A stretch of 64,000 nucleotides of DNA from Thalassotalea euphylliae (GTDB lineage: Bacteria > Pseudomonadota > Gammaproteobacteria > Enterobacterales > Alteromonadaceae): positions 248,001 to 312,000 of the forward strand of contig NZ_QUOV01000001.1 of the NCBI RefSeq assembly GCF_003390395.1. Direction: 5' to 3'. Positions within the stretch are counted from its first letter, which is position 1. Each line of letters begins with the position of its first letter. The notes under the pieces are model-generated. The model was not told the DNA's origin. It searched no databases and was given only the letters and a program-made list of their open reading frames with translations. Of the stretch, positions 7,995 through 16,960 are shown in pieces. Position numbers and translations under genes: made by a program.

Positions 7995-9587
7995 ATGCTA
8001 ATTAAACGAAAATTAATGCTCAATACAACGATATCGGTTGTAGCCATGCTTTTTATGCTATGGCTACTCACTTTTACGATTTCGTCCTTAGAAAACAACA
8101 TTCAAGTTGCTCGCCACATAGGCAAAATTGAAAGTCATGTGCTGCAGCTGCGCAGGCATGAAAAAGATTTTATTGCGCGTAAAGACATGGCGTATGTGGA
8201 CAAGTACCAAGATACTACACAGAAGCTTAAAGCAGAAGTCGACGCCTTGGCGTTAGGATTTCAGAAAGTAGGTTTAGATAGTGCTGAAACAACAGCGATG
8301 CAAAGCGTGTTAGCAAGTTATGAACAGGCATTTACAGAGCTAGCTAATACACAGCAGGTTATTGGTTTGCATCCTAAAGATGGTTTATATGGCTCACTGC
8401 GTAGTGCCGTGCATGACGTTGAAACCTTAATTGGTAAAGATGACTACCAGTTGTTAAGCGGTATGCTGCAGCTACGTCGCAACGAAAAAGACTTTATGCT
8501 GCGCTTGGATGAGAAGTATGTAACGCGTTTACAAAACAACACTGCAAAGTTAGTCGAGGCGGTGCGCGCTAGTGGTTTTGATGAAGACAAAAAATCGAAT
8601 ATTGTTACCTTATTAAACTCTTATCAATCTGCATTTTTAAACTTGGTTAATGAACAGCGTAAATTAGGTTTAACCCCAGACCAAGGTATTCAAGGTGAAA
8701 TGCGTGCGACAATTCACCGAGTTGACGAAATATTAGCGCGCTTAATCACGATTAGCTCTGACGAAGTTGCCCAGTATACAAGCTTTGTTGAACGCCTTGC
8801 TTTTATCGCGTTTTTCATCATATTAGTTGTGGCGATTGGTTTCGCTAGCTATATCGCTAAGAGCGTTCTCATTTCTATTCGCCGTTTACAAACATCGATG
8901 TTGGCCATTTCACAATCTAACGACTTAACCATAGAGATTGATGCCAGTGGTAACGATGAATTATCTGAGATGGCAAAAGTGTTTGAAACCATGGTACAAA
9001 ACTTTCGCAACTTGATTGTTGAAGTAAACCAGTCGGTGACCACGCTTAATGATGCGACACAGCAGGTAGCAAACAATATTAGTGTTACCAACCAAGGTGT
9101 CGCGTCACAAATTCAAGAAACGGATATGGTGGCAACAGCCGTTACTGAAATGGTCGCAACCGTGGATGAAATAGCCAATAACACGCAAGAAGCGGCTCAT
9201 AAGGCAGAGCTTACTAATGAAAACGCGTCGCAGGGTAAGCAAGGTGTTGACCACACCAAAGGTCAAATTAGCGCATTATCAGAAAACTTAGCAGACTCTG
9301 AGCAGATAGTGCAGGAACTAGCAAAAGACAGTGAAACCATAGGTTCGGTACTTGATGTTATTCGTGGTATTGCAGAGCAAACCAACTTATTAGCATTAAA
9401 CGCGGCAATTGCCATGGCGATTAAAGAGCAAAGTGCGGTGGCGACAGAAGTAAATAAGCATGTCGTATTAATCCGTGATGTTGCTGAGCAGTCAGGACAA
9501 ATGGCACAGCAAAATGAACAAATGAGCCATGAGCTATCAGAGCAAGCTCATAAACTGCAATTAGAAGTTAATCGCTTTACTGTTTAG
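7995..9587 (+). CDS. Methyl-accepting chemotaxis protein with HBM sensor and shortened signalling domain
   Basis: 530 residues from the ATG at 7995, with AGGGG 7 bases upstream. A membrane anchor lies near residues 10-30. The periplasmic helical bimodular (HBM) sensor contains two related modules, each marked by LQLRR-EKDF. A second membrane segment lies near 260-285, then HAMP and the cytoplasmic coiled coil. The conserved tip begins (IAEQTNLLALNAAI), but at residue 472-473 it jumps straight to AMAIKEQSAVATEVN. That tail normally lies about 90 residues further on, so the returning arm from EAARAGE to the second methylation helix is missing. The frame is intact. The protein probably cannot form a normal signalling hairpin. 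Confidence 0.88.
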   Translation: MLIKRKLMLNTTISVVAMLFMLWLLTFTISSLENNIQVARHIGKIESHVLQLRRHEKDFIARKDMAYVDKYQDTTQKLKAEVDALALGFQKVGLDSAETTAMQSVLASYEQAFTELANTQQVIGLHPKDGLYGSLRSAVHDVETLIGKDDYQLLSGMLQLRRNEKDFMLRLDEKYVTRLQNNTAKLVEAVRASGFDEDKKSNIVTLLNSYQSAFLNLVNEQRKLGLTPDQGIQGEMRATIHRVDEILARLITISSDEVAQYTSFVERLAFIAFFIILVVAIGFASYIAKSVLISIRRLQTSMLAISQSNDLTIEIDASGNDELSEMAKVFETMVQNFRNLIVEVNQSVTTLNDATQQVANNISVTNQGVASQIQETDMVATAVTEMVATVDEIANNTQEAAHKAELTNENASQGKQGVDHTKGQISALSENLADSEQIVQELAKDSETIGSVLDVIRGIAEQTNLLALNAAIAMAIKEQSAVATEVNKHVVLIRDVAEQSGQMAQQNEQMSHELSEQAHKLQLEVNRFTV

Positions 9588-9595
9588 AAGATCAG

Positions 9596-10012
9596 CTAAA
9601 GCTGCTTAATATCGATCATAGCATCGCGGCTATGGCCGCTGTTGCTAAGTTGTTGCAAATAGCCTTGCCACAAATGATCGGCTTGCTGGTGAAATAGAGC
9701 AAGCTGAGCTTCAGAATAAATCACTTGATAGCTATCATCAAAAAGCAGTCGGTAACCGTGTTTACCGACTGCTTCAATGCGCGTTAACACAACATCTTTT
9801 TTATGCGTCGCCAGCGCAGGTGCTTTGCCTTTCGGGTTGCTAGAGGCATTTGCAGCAAAAGCACTGATGGCTTGGCTACTTTCAAGTACTCGTAAAAATT
9901 CATAGCTAAACTGCCAGCTTTCAGTCAGCGCTTGATTGCCTGTTTCAGACGAAAGCGCAACCGTTAGCTGCTTGTGCTGATGGTGTAGCTGAAATTTTAC
10001 AATGCTTAACAT
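9596..10012 (-). CDS. DUF971 family protein (GBBH-like N-terminal domain)
   Basis: 138 residues. The family consists of small proteins related to the N-terminal domain of gamma-butyrobetaine hydroxylase. The pattern matches: a basic strand region (FQLHHQHKQLTVAL), a W-x-F-S-Y-E-F-LRV stretch, then GKHGYRLLFDD-S-YQVIYS near the end. It follows hslU on the minus strand by 43 bases, an arrangement known in marine gammaproteobacteria, so co-transcription with hslVU is likely. Its biochemical role is unknown. It has a low-complexity Ser/Ala/Asn insert (about residues 50-65) where relatives have a short charged loop. Confidence 0.78.
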   Translation of the reverse strand: MLSIVKFQLHHQHKQLTVALSSETGNQALTESWQFSYEFLRVLESSQAISAFAANASSNPKGKAPALATHKKDVVLTRIEAVGKHGYRLLFDDSYQVIYSEAQLALFHQQADHLWQGYLQQLSNSGHSRDAMIDIKQL

Positions 10013-10055
10013 AAATAAAGTTGTGCCAGTGAATACTGAAATATAGTTAAACCGC

Positions 10056-11384
10056 TTAAAGAATAAAGCGGCTTAAGTCTTCATTTTGTACCACGTCGTT
10101 TAGCGTTTTTTCTACGTAAGCAGTATCAATCACAACTTTCTCGCCAGAACGATCGTTAGCGCTGTATGAGATTTCCTCCATTAGGCGCTCCATCATAGTA
10201 TGTAAGCGACGCGCACCGATGTTTTCGGTGGTTTCATTTACTTGCCATGCCGCGTTAGCAATCGCTGAAATACCATCTTCAGTGAACTCTACATCAACGC
10301 CTTCAGTTTTCATTAACGCGATATATTGCTCGGTTAATGACGCATTTGGTTCAGTTAAAATGCGTACGAAATCTTCCGTGGTTAGGGCTTTTAATTCAAC
10401 ACGAATTGGTAAGCGACCTTGTAACTCTGGAATTAAGTCTGACGGTTTTGCCATTTGGAAAGCACCAGAGGCGATAAACAGAATGTGATCGGTTTTGACC
10501 ATACCGTGCTTAGTGCTCACCGTTGAACCTTCAACTAGAGGAAGTAAGTCACGTTGTACGCCTTCGCGCGAAACGTCTGGGCCTGAGCTGTCGCCACGCT
10601 TACAGATTTTGTCAATCTCATCCACGAATACAATACCATTTTGCTCAACCGCTTCTAGCGCTTTGGTTTTGATATCGTCTTGGTTAACAATTTTCGCGGC
10701 TTCTTCTTCCTGCAAGGCTTTAAACGCATCTTTAATTTTTAGCTTACGTTTTTTGGTTTTATCGCCCGACATGTTTTGGAACATGCTTTGCAACTGCGAG
10801 GTCATGTCTTCCATGCCCGGAGGCGCCATGATCTCTACACCCATTGGCTGTGCTGAGATATCAATCTCGATTTCTTTGTCGTCTAGCTTGCCTTCACGCA
10901 ACTTCTTGCGGAACACTTGACGGGTACTGCTATTGTCGCTGGTTTCTTCGTTGCCAAAGGTATCGCGCGGGTTTGGAATAAGCACATCAAGTACACGCTC
11001 TTCTGCCGCTTCTTCGGCAAGGTGCTTAACGCGCTCCATTTCTTGCTCTTTGGTCATCTTAACTGCCATATCAGTTAAGTCGCGGATAATGGTTTCCACT
11101 TCTTTACCAACATAACCGACTTCGGTGAACTTAGTCGCTTCCACTTTGATAAACGGTGCGTTAGCAAGCTTGGCTAAACGGCGGGCAATTTCGGTTTTAC
11201 CGACACCCGTTGGACCGATCATCAAAATGTTTTTTGGCGTTACTTCTGTGCGCAGCTCTTCGTTAAGCTGCATACGACGCCAGCGGTTACGTAGGGCAAT
11301 GGCAACAGCGCGTTTAGCGTCGGCTTGGCCAACAATATGGCTATCTAGTTCATGAACAATTTCACGTGGGGTCATATTCGACAT
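10056..11384 (-). CDS. hslU: ATP-dependent protease ATPase subunit HslU
   Basis: 442 residues. Hexameric AAA+ unfoldase that feeds substrates to HslV in the cytosol. Walker A is GPTGVGKT at residues 57-64, Walker B is [10 protein letters not shown], and the arginine region is [12 protein letters not shown]. The C-terminus DLSRFIL is the tail that inserts into HslV. The acidic intermediate domain (about 110-240) is complete. It lies 9 bases downstream of hslV in one operon with the likely sigma-32 promoter upstream of hslV. Confidence 0.98.
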   Translation of the reverse strand: MSNMTPREIVHELDSHIVGQADAKRAVAIALRNRWRRMQLNEELRTEVTPKNILMIGPTGVGKTEIARRLAKLANAPFIKVEATKFTEVGYVGKEVETIIRDLTDMAVKMTKEQEMERVKHLAEEAAEERVLDVLIPNPRDTFGNEETSDNSSTRQVFRKKLREGKLDDKEIEIDISAQPMGVEIMAPPGMEDMTSQLQSMFQNMSGDKTKKRKLKIKDAFKALQEEEAAKIVNQDDIKTKALEAVEQNGIVFVDEIDKICKRGDSSGPDVSREGVQRDLLPLVEGSTVSTKHGMVKTDHILFIASGAFQMAKPSDLIPELQGRLPIRVELKALTTEDFVRILTEPNASLTEQYIALMKTEGVDVEFTEDGISAIANAAWQVNETTENIGARRLHTMMERLMEEISYSANDRSGEKVVIDTAYVEKTLNDVVQNEDLSRFIL

Positions 11385-11393
11385 GATAATTCC

Positions 11394-11927
11394 TTACTTC
11401 TCTTCTGCGCCAAGTTCGTCAATAGTGTGATGCTGGTTGGTGAACACACAAATATCACCAGCAATAGTGAGCGACTTATCAACGATGTCGCGGGCAGATA
11501 ATTCGGTATTTTGTAACAGTGCCAGTGCTGCAGCTTGCGCATAGTTGCCACCGCTGCCAATAGCAATTAAGTCGTGCTCTGGTTGCACCACATCACCGTT
11601 ACCAGTAATGATTAAAGAAGCGGTTTCATCAGCAACGACTAGCATGGCTTCTAATTTGCGTAGGGCGCGATCGCTGCGCCAGTCTTTGGCCAGTTCAACC
11701 GCTGATTTGGTTAAATGACCTTGGTGCATTTCCAGCTTGCTTTCAAAGCGTTCGAATAAGGTAAATGCATCGGCAGTACCGCCAGCAAAACCAGCGAGTA
11801 CTTTATCGTGATAAAGGCGACGCACTTTTTTTGCGTTGCCTTTCATTACTGTATTGCCTAAAGAAACTTGGCCGTCGCCACCGATCGCAACTTTACCGTT
11901 ACGTCTAACTGATACAATTGTAGTCAC
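11394..11927 (-). CDS. hslV: ATP-dependent protease peptidase subunit HslV
   Basis: 177 residues. N-terminal threonine peptidase forming the proteolytic core with HslU. The frame opens at 11939, but the start is placed at the GTG at 11927: GAGGTG lies 4 bases upstream, and only this start puts Thr-Thr-Ile-Val directly after the initiator, so that removal of Met exposes the catalytic Thr1. Family marks include [36 protein letters not shown] and [16 protein letters not shown]. First gene of hslVU. Confidence 0.97.
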   Translation of the reverse strand: MTTIVSVRRNGKVAIGGDGQVSLGNTVMKGNAKKVRRLYHDKVLAGFAGGTADAFTLFERFESKLEMHQGHLTKSAVELAKDWRSDRALRKLEAMLVVADETASLIITGNGDVVQPEHDLIAIGSGGNYAQAAALALLQNTELSARDIVDKSLTIAGDICVFTNQHHTIDELGAEEK

Positions 11928-11946
11928 ACTACACCTCAAACCTGTG

Positions 11947-11965
11947 GCTGCTGGTTACCAGCAGC
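11947..11965 (-). promoter_or_regulatory. 5' stem-loop of hslVU mRNA
   Basis: Perfect 8-bp stem GCTGCTGG / CCAGCAGC with a 3-base loop, between the promoter and the hslV ribosome site. In E. coli a stem-loop in the same place stabilises hslVU mRNA. There is no T tract, so it does not look like a terminator. Confidence 0.5.
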
Positions 11966-11982
11966 GCGATAAACATGTTTGA

Positions 11983-12012
11983 TAAGATGGGTGTGTTTAG
12001 TGGATTTTCAAG
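11983..12012 (-). promoter_or_regulatory. Sigma-32 (heat-shock) type promoter for hslVU
   Basis: On the minus strand CTTGAAA (plus 12006-12012) is followed after 14 bases by CCCATCTTA (plus 11983-11991). The consensus is CTTGAAA, 13-15 bases, CCCCATNTA. hslVU belongs to the heat-shock regulon in E. coli, so position and sequence agree. Confidence 0.8.
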
Positions 12013-12050
12013 TTGTCGCTGAAAAATTAAGTCAGCTTAAAAGAGATGAA

Positions 12051-12599
12051 CTATCTCCACAGCCAAATTTGGCAGGTGGTAATATTGTTGCGCTTAAGCT
12101 TGTGCTTGTCGGCTTCTGCCAGTCGCTTGCGCGGGTATGGGCCAAGGGCAACCTTGTACCAAATGCCATTTTTACCTGAGCTTTCTGACACTTTCGCTAC
12201 TAGGCCGCTAAAGGCAATTTGTGCTTTCATCGCTTCTGCTTGGCTGCGCTTTCTAAACGAGCCACACTGCATTTTATACGGGCCTTTTTCTTCCACTTCG
12301 TAGTGGCCGCCTTCGATTTGCGTGCCTTGCTTAAGCTTGTCGATATACTGCCACTTTTCAGCCGGCGGCTCAGGTAGTTTTTTGGTGGCTTTTACCGCAG
12401 GCGCTTGTGGCGTTGGTGTGGCGATCGGTTTAACGTCTTTTAAAAACCACAAAAAGTAACCGGCACCAGCAACGGCTAAGACAGTGAATAAGGTGATCAG
12501 CTTCACTTTTAATGGCATTCCCGTCGCCTCTGGCTGCTGCTTTTTGTAAGGACTTTTCTTTTTATTGTTCGAGCGGGAAACGTAATCCTGTGGTGCCAT
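12051..12599 (-). CDS. ftsN: SPOR-domain cell-division protein, FtsN-like
   Basis: 182 residues from the ATG at 12599. The start MAPQDYVSRSNNKKK matches the MAQRDYVRR opening of FtsN, which decides this start over the longer frame to 12686. One membrane segment (LKVKLITLFTVLAVAGAGYF) follows a basic cytoplasmic tail. A Pro/Ala/Lys linker then leads to a C-terminal SPOR domain (MQCGSFRKRSQAEAMKAQ, WYKVALGPYPRKRLAEA) that binds denuded septal peptidoglycan. It is shorter than E. coli FtsN (319 residues). The order priA-ftsN-hslVU supports the name. Confidence 0.88.
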   Translation of the reverse strand: MAPQDYVSRSNNKKKSPYKKQQPEATGMPLKVKLITLFTVLAVAGAGYFLWFLKDVKPIATPTPQAPAVKATKKLPEPPAEKWQYIDKLKQGTQIEGGHYEVEEKGPYKMQCGSFRKRSQAEAMKAQIAFSGLVAKVSESSGKNGIWYKVALGPYPRKRLAEADKHKLKRNNITTCQIWLWR

Positions 12600-12699
12600 A
12601 AAAAAATCATAAAACTGCGGTAAACAAGAGCCGCTATTGTAGCGAAATAAGCGGAAAAAAAAAGCCTGCAAGCAAGTCCTAATCAAGTAAAAACAAGGG

Positions 12700-15021
12700 T
12701 CACCAACTAAAATCTAGGGGGTCAACATCTACTGACCAGCGCACTTTATTGGTTAATTCATGATTTTCCAAAAACGGAATCACGTGCAGCATCGCTTGAT
12801 GCAGCGTTTTACGCTGCTCACTTTGCACTATCAGGTGATAGCGATAGTAGCCGGCTTTTTTCTCCATGGTCGCGGGAATTGGGCCAACGAGTTGACAATG
12901 GTTTAGCCCTAGTTGGCTGACCGCCATTAAAAACTTGGAGGGGTAAGACGGGTATTTCGCTTCGGCGCGGATCAGCACTTGATAGCCAAACGGTGGCAAG
13001 CGGGCAAAGTTGCGCTCAGCCAAGGTTTGCTGGGCAAAGTGGCGATAGCCATTGTTAACTAAATCTTGTAGCAGCGGGTGCTGAGGATATTGGCTTTGGA
13101 TCAGCACCTTACCGGGTTTACTGGCACGACCTGCACGACCTGCTACTTGCACTAACAGCTGCGCCATGTGCTCAGCGGCGCGAAAATCAAAGCTAAACAG
13201 GGCGCCATCAACATTTAAAATCACCACTAAGGTGACATCAGGGAAATGGTGACCTTTGGCAAGCATTTGCGTACCCACCAAAATGTCGTGCTCTTTATTG
13301 TGAATGGCTTGCAGCAATTTGGTTAGTTCGCCTTTGCGCCGTGTCGAATCGCGGTCAATGCGCACCACGCTATTATCAGGAAACCAGCCGGCTAAGTGTT
13401 GTTCAAGTTGTTCGGTACCTTGACCAACGGGCGCTAAACGTGTGCTACCGCATTGCTGGCATTGGTGCACAATACGCTTTTGATTACCGCAGTGATGACA
13501 GACTAAAAGCTGATCTTTTTGATGCAGGGTGAATGGTTTATTGCAGCGCTGACAGTCAGCGACCCAATGACATTCTTGGCAATTAATCGCTGGCGCATAA
13601 CCACGGCGATTTAAAAACACCAGCACTTGTTCGCGGCGTTTTAGCGTATCGGCAATTGCTTGTTTAACTGTGTCGCTCACTCCTGCAGTCAAGAGTTCTT
13701 GATTAACATCCACTAAGCTCATACTTGCTTGCACACTGTTACCAGCACGCTTGTTTAACTGGTGATAATGAAACTTGTGTGACAGGGCATTTTGCAAGCT
13801 TTCCAAACTCGGCGTGGCACTGCCCAGCAATATTGGAATATTGAGCTGACGTGCTCGTAAAATTGCGGCATCTCGGCCGTTGTAGCGAAAGCTGTCTTGC
13901 TGTTTTAGCGAGGCGTCGTGTTCTTCATCAACGATAATCAATCCAAGTTTATTGGCTGGCGTAAAAATGGCTGAGCGCGTACCGATAATGATGCCCGCAT
14001 GACCACGATAAGCTGCGCGCCAAGTATCTAAGCGTTCTTTGTCGTTAAGTGCTGAGTGGTGCAAATATATTGGCACGTTAAACCTATGCTCAAAACGTGA
14101 CAGGGTTTGCGGGGTTAAGCCAATTTCTGGCACGATCACCAGCACTTGCTGATCATTGGCTAAGGTTTTCTCCATTGCCTGCAAATACACTTCTGTTTTA
14201 CCACTGCCGGTAATGCCATCGAGCAAATGGCAGCTGAAGTCTTGATGACTTTGGTTGAGGGCGGAAACGACAATGGCTTGCTCTGGCGAGAGTTTCAGGC
14301 GGTTATCTTGATTTAAGTCACCTTCATGCCAGTGACACGGCGCTGGTACTATCTCTTTTTCTTCGATTAAGGCTTTATTTTGCAGCGCCGTTAATTGCTG
14401 TTTTACAAAACCTAGGGTTCTTAATTCTGGCCAACTGGTACCCGTTTGGTTATGGCGAATAACCTGATAAAGCTCTAATTGCTTTTTCGCTTTTGTACCA
14501 ATGGCACTGAGTGCTTCCTCTTCGCTTGATTCAGTGACAAACCAACGGGTTTGGTAGCTTAAATCGGGCGCTTCAATCTGTCGTAATAATACCGGCAATG
14601 CCTGCTGGAAAATATCACCGATTGCGTGGTGATAGTATTGGCTTAATGTCGTTAAAAAAGTCACTAAGTTTGGCGGCAGCGGATATTGCTCAGATACGCG
14701 GCTAATAACGGATTTGATCTTGTCTGCGCTTAGCGCGGTGCTGGTATTGGTCGCCAGCACAATACCCACTAATTGGCGACCAGCAAACGGCACAACGACT
14801 CGTTCACCGATTTGAATTACTGGCGAATTAAGTGCTGACGGCAATTCATAGGTATAAAGTTGCCTAGTGGGCACTGGCAGGGCAATGTCGATATAGCGCT
14901 TTTTTTGCTCTAATTTGGCGATTGAGCCGGCTTCAGAAAGTTCTGCCTTATGTTCGGCATGATTTTCGGCGTAGCTTTCAGGGCTCTGCTTGGCGCTATC
15001 TTTTGCGTGCTTTTCAGACAA
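12700..15021 (-). CDS. priA: Primosomal protein N' (PriA helicase)
   Basis: 773 residues. 3'-to-5' DNA helicase that reloads DnaB at stalled forks. Visible are the N-terminal 3'-DNA-binding domain (ALPVPTRQLYTYELP onward), Walker A GITGSGKTEVYL, the DEEH box IIVDEEHDASLKQQD, and a zinc region with paired Cys motifs (CQEC, CQRC, CHHC, CQQC). The late helicase motif reads VAGRAGRASKPGKVLIQSQ. No ATG exists upstream of the conserved domain. The proposed start is a TTG with only a weak ribosome site, giving a charged extension of about 43 residues that E. coli PriA lacks. The true start may be a later non-ATG codon. Confidence 0.95.
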   Translation of the reverse strand: MSEKHAKDSAKQSPESYAENHAEHKAELSEAGSIAKLEQKKRYIDIALPVPTRQLYTYELPSALNSPVIQIGERVVVPFAGRQLVGIVLATNTSTALSADKIKSVISRVSEQYPLPPNLVTFLTTLSQYYHHAIGDIFQQALPVLLRQIEAPDLSYQTRWFVTESSEEEALSAIGTKAKKQLELYQVIRHNQTGTSWPELRTLGFVKQQLTALQNKALIEEKEIVPAPCHWHEGDLNQDNRLKLSPEQAIVVSALNQSHQDFSCHLLDGITGSGKTEVYLQAMEKTLANDQQVLVIVPEIGLTPQTLSRFEHRFNVPIYLHHSALNDKERLDTWRAAYRGHAGIIIGTRSAIFTPANKLGLIIVDEEHDASLKQQDSFRYNGRDAAILRARQLNIPILLGSATPSLESLQNALSHKFHYHQLNKRAGNSVQASMSLVDVNQELLTAGVSDTVKQAIADTLKRREQVLVFLNRRGYAPAINCQECHWVADCQRCNKPFTLHQKDQLLVCHHCGNQKRIVHQCQQCGSTRLAPVGQGTEQLEQHLAGWFPDNSVVRIDRDSTRRKGELTKLLQAIHNKEHDILVGTQMLAKGHHFPDVTLVVILNVDGALFSFDFRAAEHMAQLLVQVAGRAGRASKPGKVLIQSQYPQHPLLQDLVNNGYRHFAQQTLAERNFARLPPFGYQVLIRAEAKYPSYPSKFLMAVSQLGLNHCQLVGPIPATMEKKAGYYRYHLIVQSEQRKTLHQAMLHVIPFLENHELTNKVRWSVDVDPLDFSW

Positions 15022-15200
15022 GATCTTTGGTCAGAGTTGGCAATAATTTGTCTATTGTGACCAGATGAGGGCGAACTGCCAAGTGCCTTTAATCGCTTTA
15101 TTTTTTGCTTAGCCAAATGTTAATCAAAAACGCTAAAATTACATAAATGGCTAAGTGAGCTAAAATTGTTTAAAAAATTAGCGATTTTGCGTGAATTTGG

Positions 15201-15229
15201 TTGCAGTTAACGCAACGATCCCCTACAAT
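15201..15229 (+). promoter_or_regulatory. Sigma-70 promoter of rpmE
   Basis: TTGCAG (15201-15206), 17-base spacer, TACAAT (15224-15229), then a GC-rich TCGCGACC discriminator typical of stringently controlled translation genes. It lies 90 bases before the rpmE start. Confidence 0.65.
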
Positions 15230-15318
15230 TCGCGACCGTTATTTTTAACTAACTCGTATGGTGCTTAGCGGTAATAGAACTGACTAAGTGGCGATACGGC
15301 CTAATATAGAGGTTTCCC

Positions 15319-15531
15319 ATGAAAGAAGGTATTCACCCTAATTACGTAGAGATCAAGGCAACTTGTTCTTGCGGTAACGTTATCACTACTCGTTCAACAG
15401 TAGCAAAAGATTTACACCTAGACGTATGTTCAGAATGTCACCCATTCTACACTGGTAAGCAAAAAGCTGCTGAAACTGGTGGTCGTGTTGACAAATTCAA
15501 CAAGCGTTTCGGTATGCTTGGTAAGAAGTAA
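15319..15531 (+). CDS. rpmE: 50S ribosomal protein L31, zinc-binding type
   Basis: 70 residues. Binds the large ribosomal subunit at the central protuberance. The four zinc-ligand cysteines of the C+ form are present: CSC at 16 and 18, and CSEC at 37 and 40. The opening [12 protein letters not shown] and the C-terminal [15 protein letters not shown] follow the family. AGAGG lies just upstream of the ATG. Divergent from priA and followed by a strong terminator, so monocistronic. A zur gene lies elsewhere in this window, but no Zur site was recognised here. Confidence 0.98.
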   Translation: MKEGIHPNYVEIKATCSCGNVITTRSTVAKDLHLDVCSECHPFYTGKQKAAETGGRVDKFNKRFGMLGKK

Positions 15532-15553
15532 GTTTTACTTACTCTTGCAAAAG

Positions 15554-15579
15554 AAAGCGCCTAGCATGGCGCTTTTTTT
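15554..15579 (+). terminator. Rho-independent terminator of rpmE
   Basis: AAAGCGCC / GGCGCTTT 8-bp stem with a 6-base loop, followed by a run of seven T. Confidence 0.9.
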
Positions 15580-15749
15580 GTGCCTGAAACTTCTTATCAT
15601 CACTAAATATAAAGGCTAAAAACGAATTACATCAAGCCGTTACGATATTGGATCAAAAATTAATTCCTGTCTTTTAAACCCTTTTGCGGCATACTGCATC
15701 TAACTTACTAAAACCTAAACAAACAATCGCGAATAAACGGAAGTTTTCA

Positions 15750-16307
15750 TTGGATAGTCATCAAGTTATTGAAGCGAGTAAGCGCTTCACACAAGATGAA
15801 GAAGCAAAGCTTATCACGCTATCAAAAGGCGGCGATCAGCAGGCGTTCTATCAGCTGTATGAAATGCATCATAAAAAGGTGTATGGCTTGTGCTGGCGGA
15901 TGCTGGCAGATAAAGACAGTGCCGAAGATGTCTGTCAGGAAGTGTTTGTGCAGGTCTGGCAAAAAATTGGTAACTTCCAAGGCAATAGTAAATTTAGTAC
16001 TTGGTTGCACAGCGTGGCCTCTAACATCGTACTAAGCCACCTGCGTAAGCATAAAAACTGGTTGCAACGGGTGTTTAGTATTGAAGACCAAGTGGTTGAA
16101 GAAGTGGGTGAAGAAATGGCGGAAATATCAGAGTTAGATAAGCATATTATGCGTTTACCTGAGCGTGCTCGCCTAGTGTTTGTATTGTTCGCCGTTGAAG
16201 GCTATCGCCATGAGGAAATCGGTAAAATGTTAAATATGGCCGTTGGTAGCAGCAAAGCCCAGTACCACAGAGCTAAAACCTTATTAAAAGAATGGCTGGA
16301 GGAATGA
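15750..16307 (+). CDS. ECF-type RNA polymerase sigma factor
   Basis: 185 residues from the TTG at 15750, chosen because GGAAG lies about 7 bases upstream; the frame is open back to a TTG at 15684, which has no ribosome site. Region 2 is clear (AFYQLYEMHHKKVYGLCWRM, DAEDVCQ-like SAEDVCQEVFVQVWQ, FSTWLHSVASNIVLSHLRK), as is region 4 (LPERARLVFVLFAVEGYRHE, EIGKMLNMAVGSSKAQYHRA). The gene overlaps the downstream anti-sigma region at GGAGGAATGA, so the two are translationally linked. It probably drives its own operon, which includes the beta-repeat protein. The inducing signal is unknown. Confidence 0.9.
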   Translation: MDSHQVIEASKRFTQDEEAKLITLSKGGDQQAFYQLYEMHHKKVYGLCWRMLADKDSAEDVCQEVFVQVWQKIGNFQGNSKFSTWLHSVASNIVLSHLRKHKNWLQRVFSIEDQVVEEVGEEMAEISELDKHIMRLPERARLVFVLFAVEGYRHEEIGKMLNMAVGSSKAQYHRAKTLLKEWLEE

Positions 16308-16309
16308 TA

Positions 16310-16816
16310 ATGAGTATGTCAGACCAAGAGTTACAGCAAAAAATAGACAATCTTCCTAAAGAAATTGCCCCGCAACGGGATCTTTGGCCAGGTATAGAGA
16401 ATGCATTGGCGGCGCAGCATATGACAGCACAGCGCGGGCAAAGCAATGAACAGCGTATCAAAGTTGTGCCCTTTGCATGGGCAGCCAGCCTAGTTGCAGC
16501 AGTATTACTTACTTGGGTCAATGTGATGCCGCAAGGGGCAAGCAATGCTGAACTGGGCTTAGTAGCATCACTTAATCAAGAGTTTGACCAGCAAAAACAG
16601 CTGATGTTAACCAGCTTTGGTGAGCCAGATTTAACCCAGTTATCACCTGAGATGCAGGTGGAATTGGCTAAGCTGGCGCAAGCGAGAAAAAGTATTGCTG
16701 CCGCGCTGGAAAATGATGAAAACAACACGGATTTATTGAATTTACTGCAATGGACGCAGCAACAAGAGCTGGATTTATTAAAACGTTTGTATACGCCCCA
16801 GTGGCAAACCATATAG
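16310..16816 (+). CDS. Probable anti-sigma factor, single-pass membrane protein
   Basis: 168 residues. The start ATG at 16310 has GGAGG 7 bases upstream, better than the ATG at 16304 or 16292. Residues 1-55 are cytoplasmic and probably hold the sigma-binding part (LQQKIDNLPKEIAPQRDLW). One membrane helix (FAWAASLVAAVLLTWVNV) lies near 60-77, and a Gln/Leu-rich helical domain follows outside. It has no Cys-based ZAS motif, so it would not be a redox-sensing type. Function is inferred from its place directly behind an ECF sigma gene. Confidence 0.7.
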   Translation: MSMSDQELQQKIDNLPKEIAPQRDLWPGIENALAAQHMTAQRGQSNEQRIKVVPFAWAASLVAAVLLTWVNVMPQGASNAELGLVASLNQEFDQQKQLMLTSFGEPDLTQLSPEMQVELAKLAQARKSIAAALENDENNTDLLNLLQWTQQQELDLLKRLYTPQWQTI

Positions 16817-16960
16817 TGGCAGACAATTTAGCGGCAAACGATTTAATAGCAAACCATATAGCAGCGGTAAAGAAATTGTTCGTAGACAGGTTAGGTCGAG
16901 TAGCCCTGCGCCTGCAAGCGTAAAGACTAGCAAAGTAGAGTAAAGAATTTAGAGGTAGTT

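Noticed and set aside
14910-15116. 68-residue frame overlapping the priA start
   Set aside because: It lies in another frame over the charged priA extension and shows no domain, ribosome site or context.
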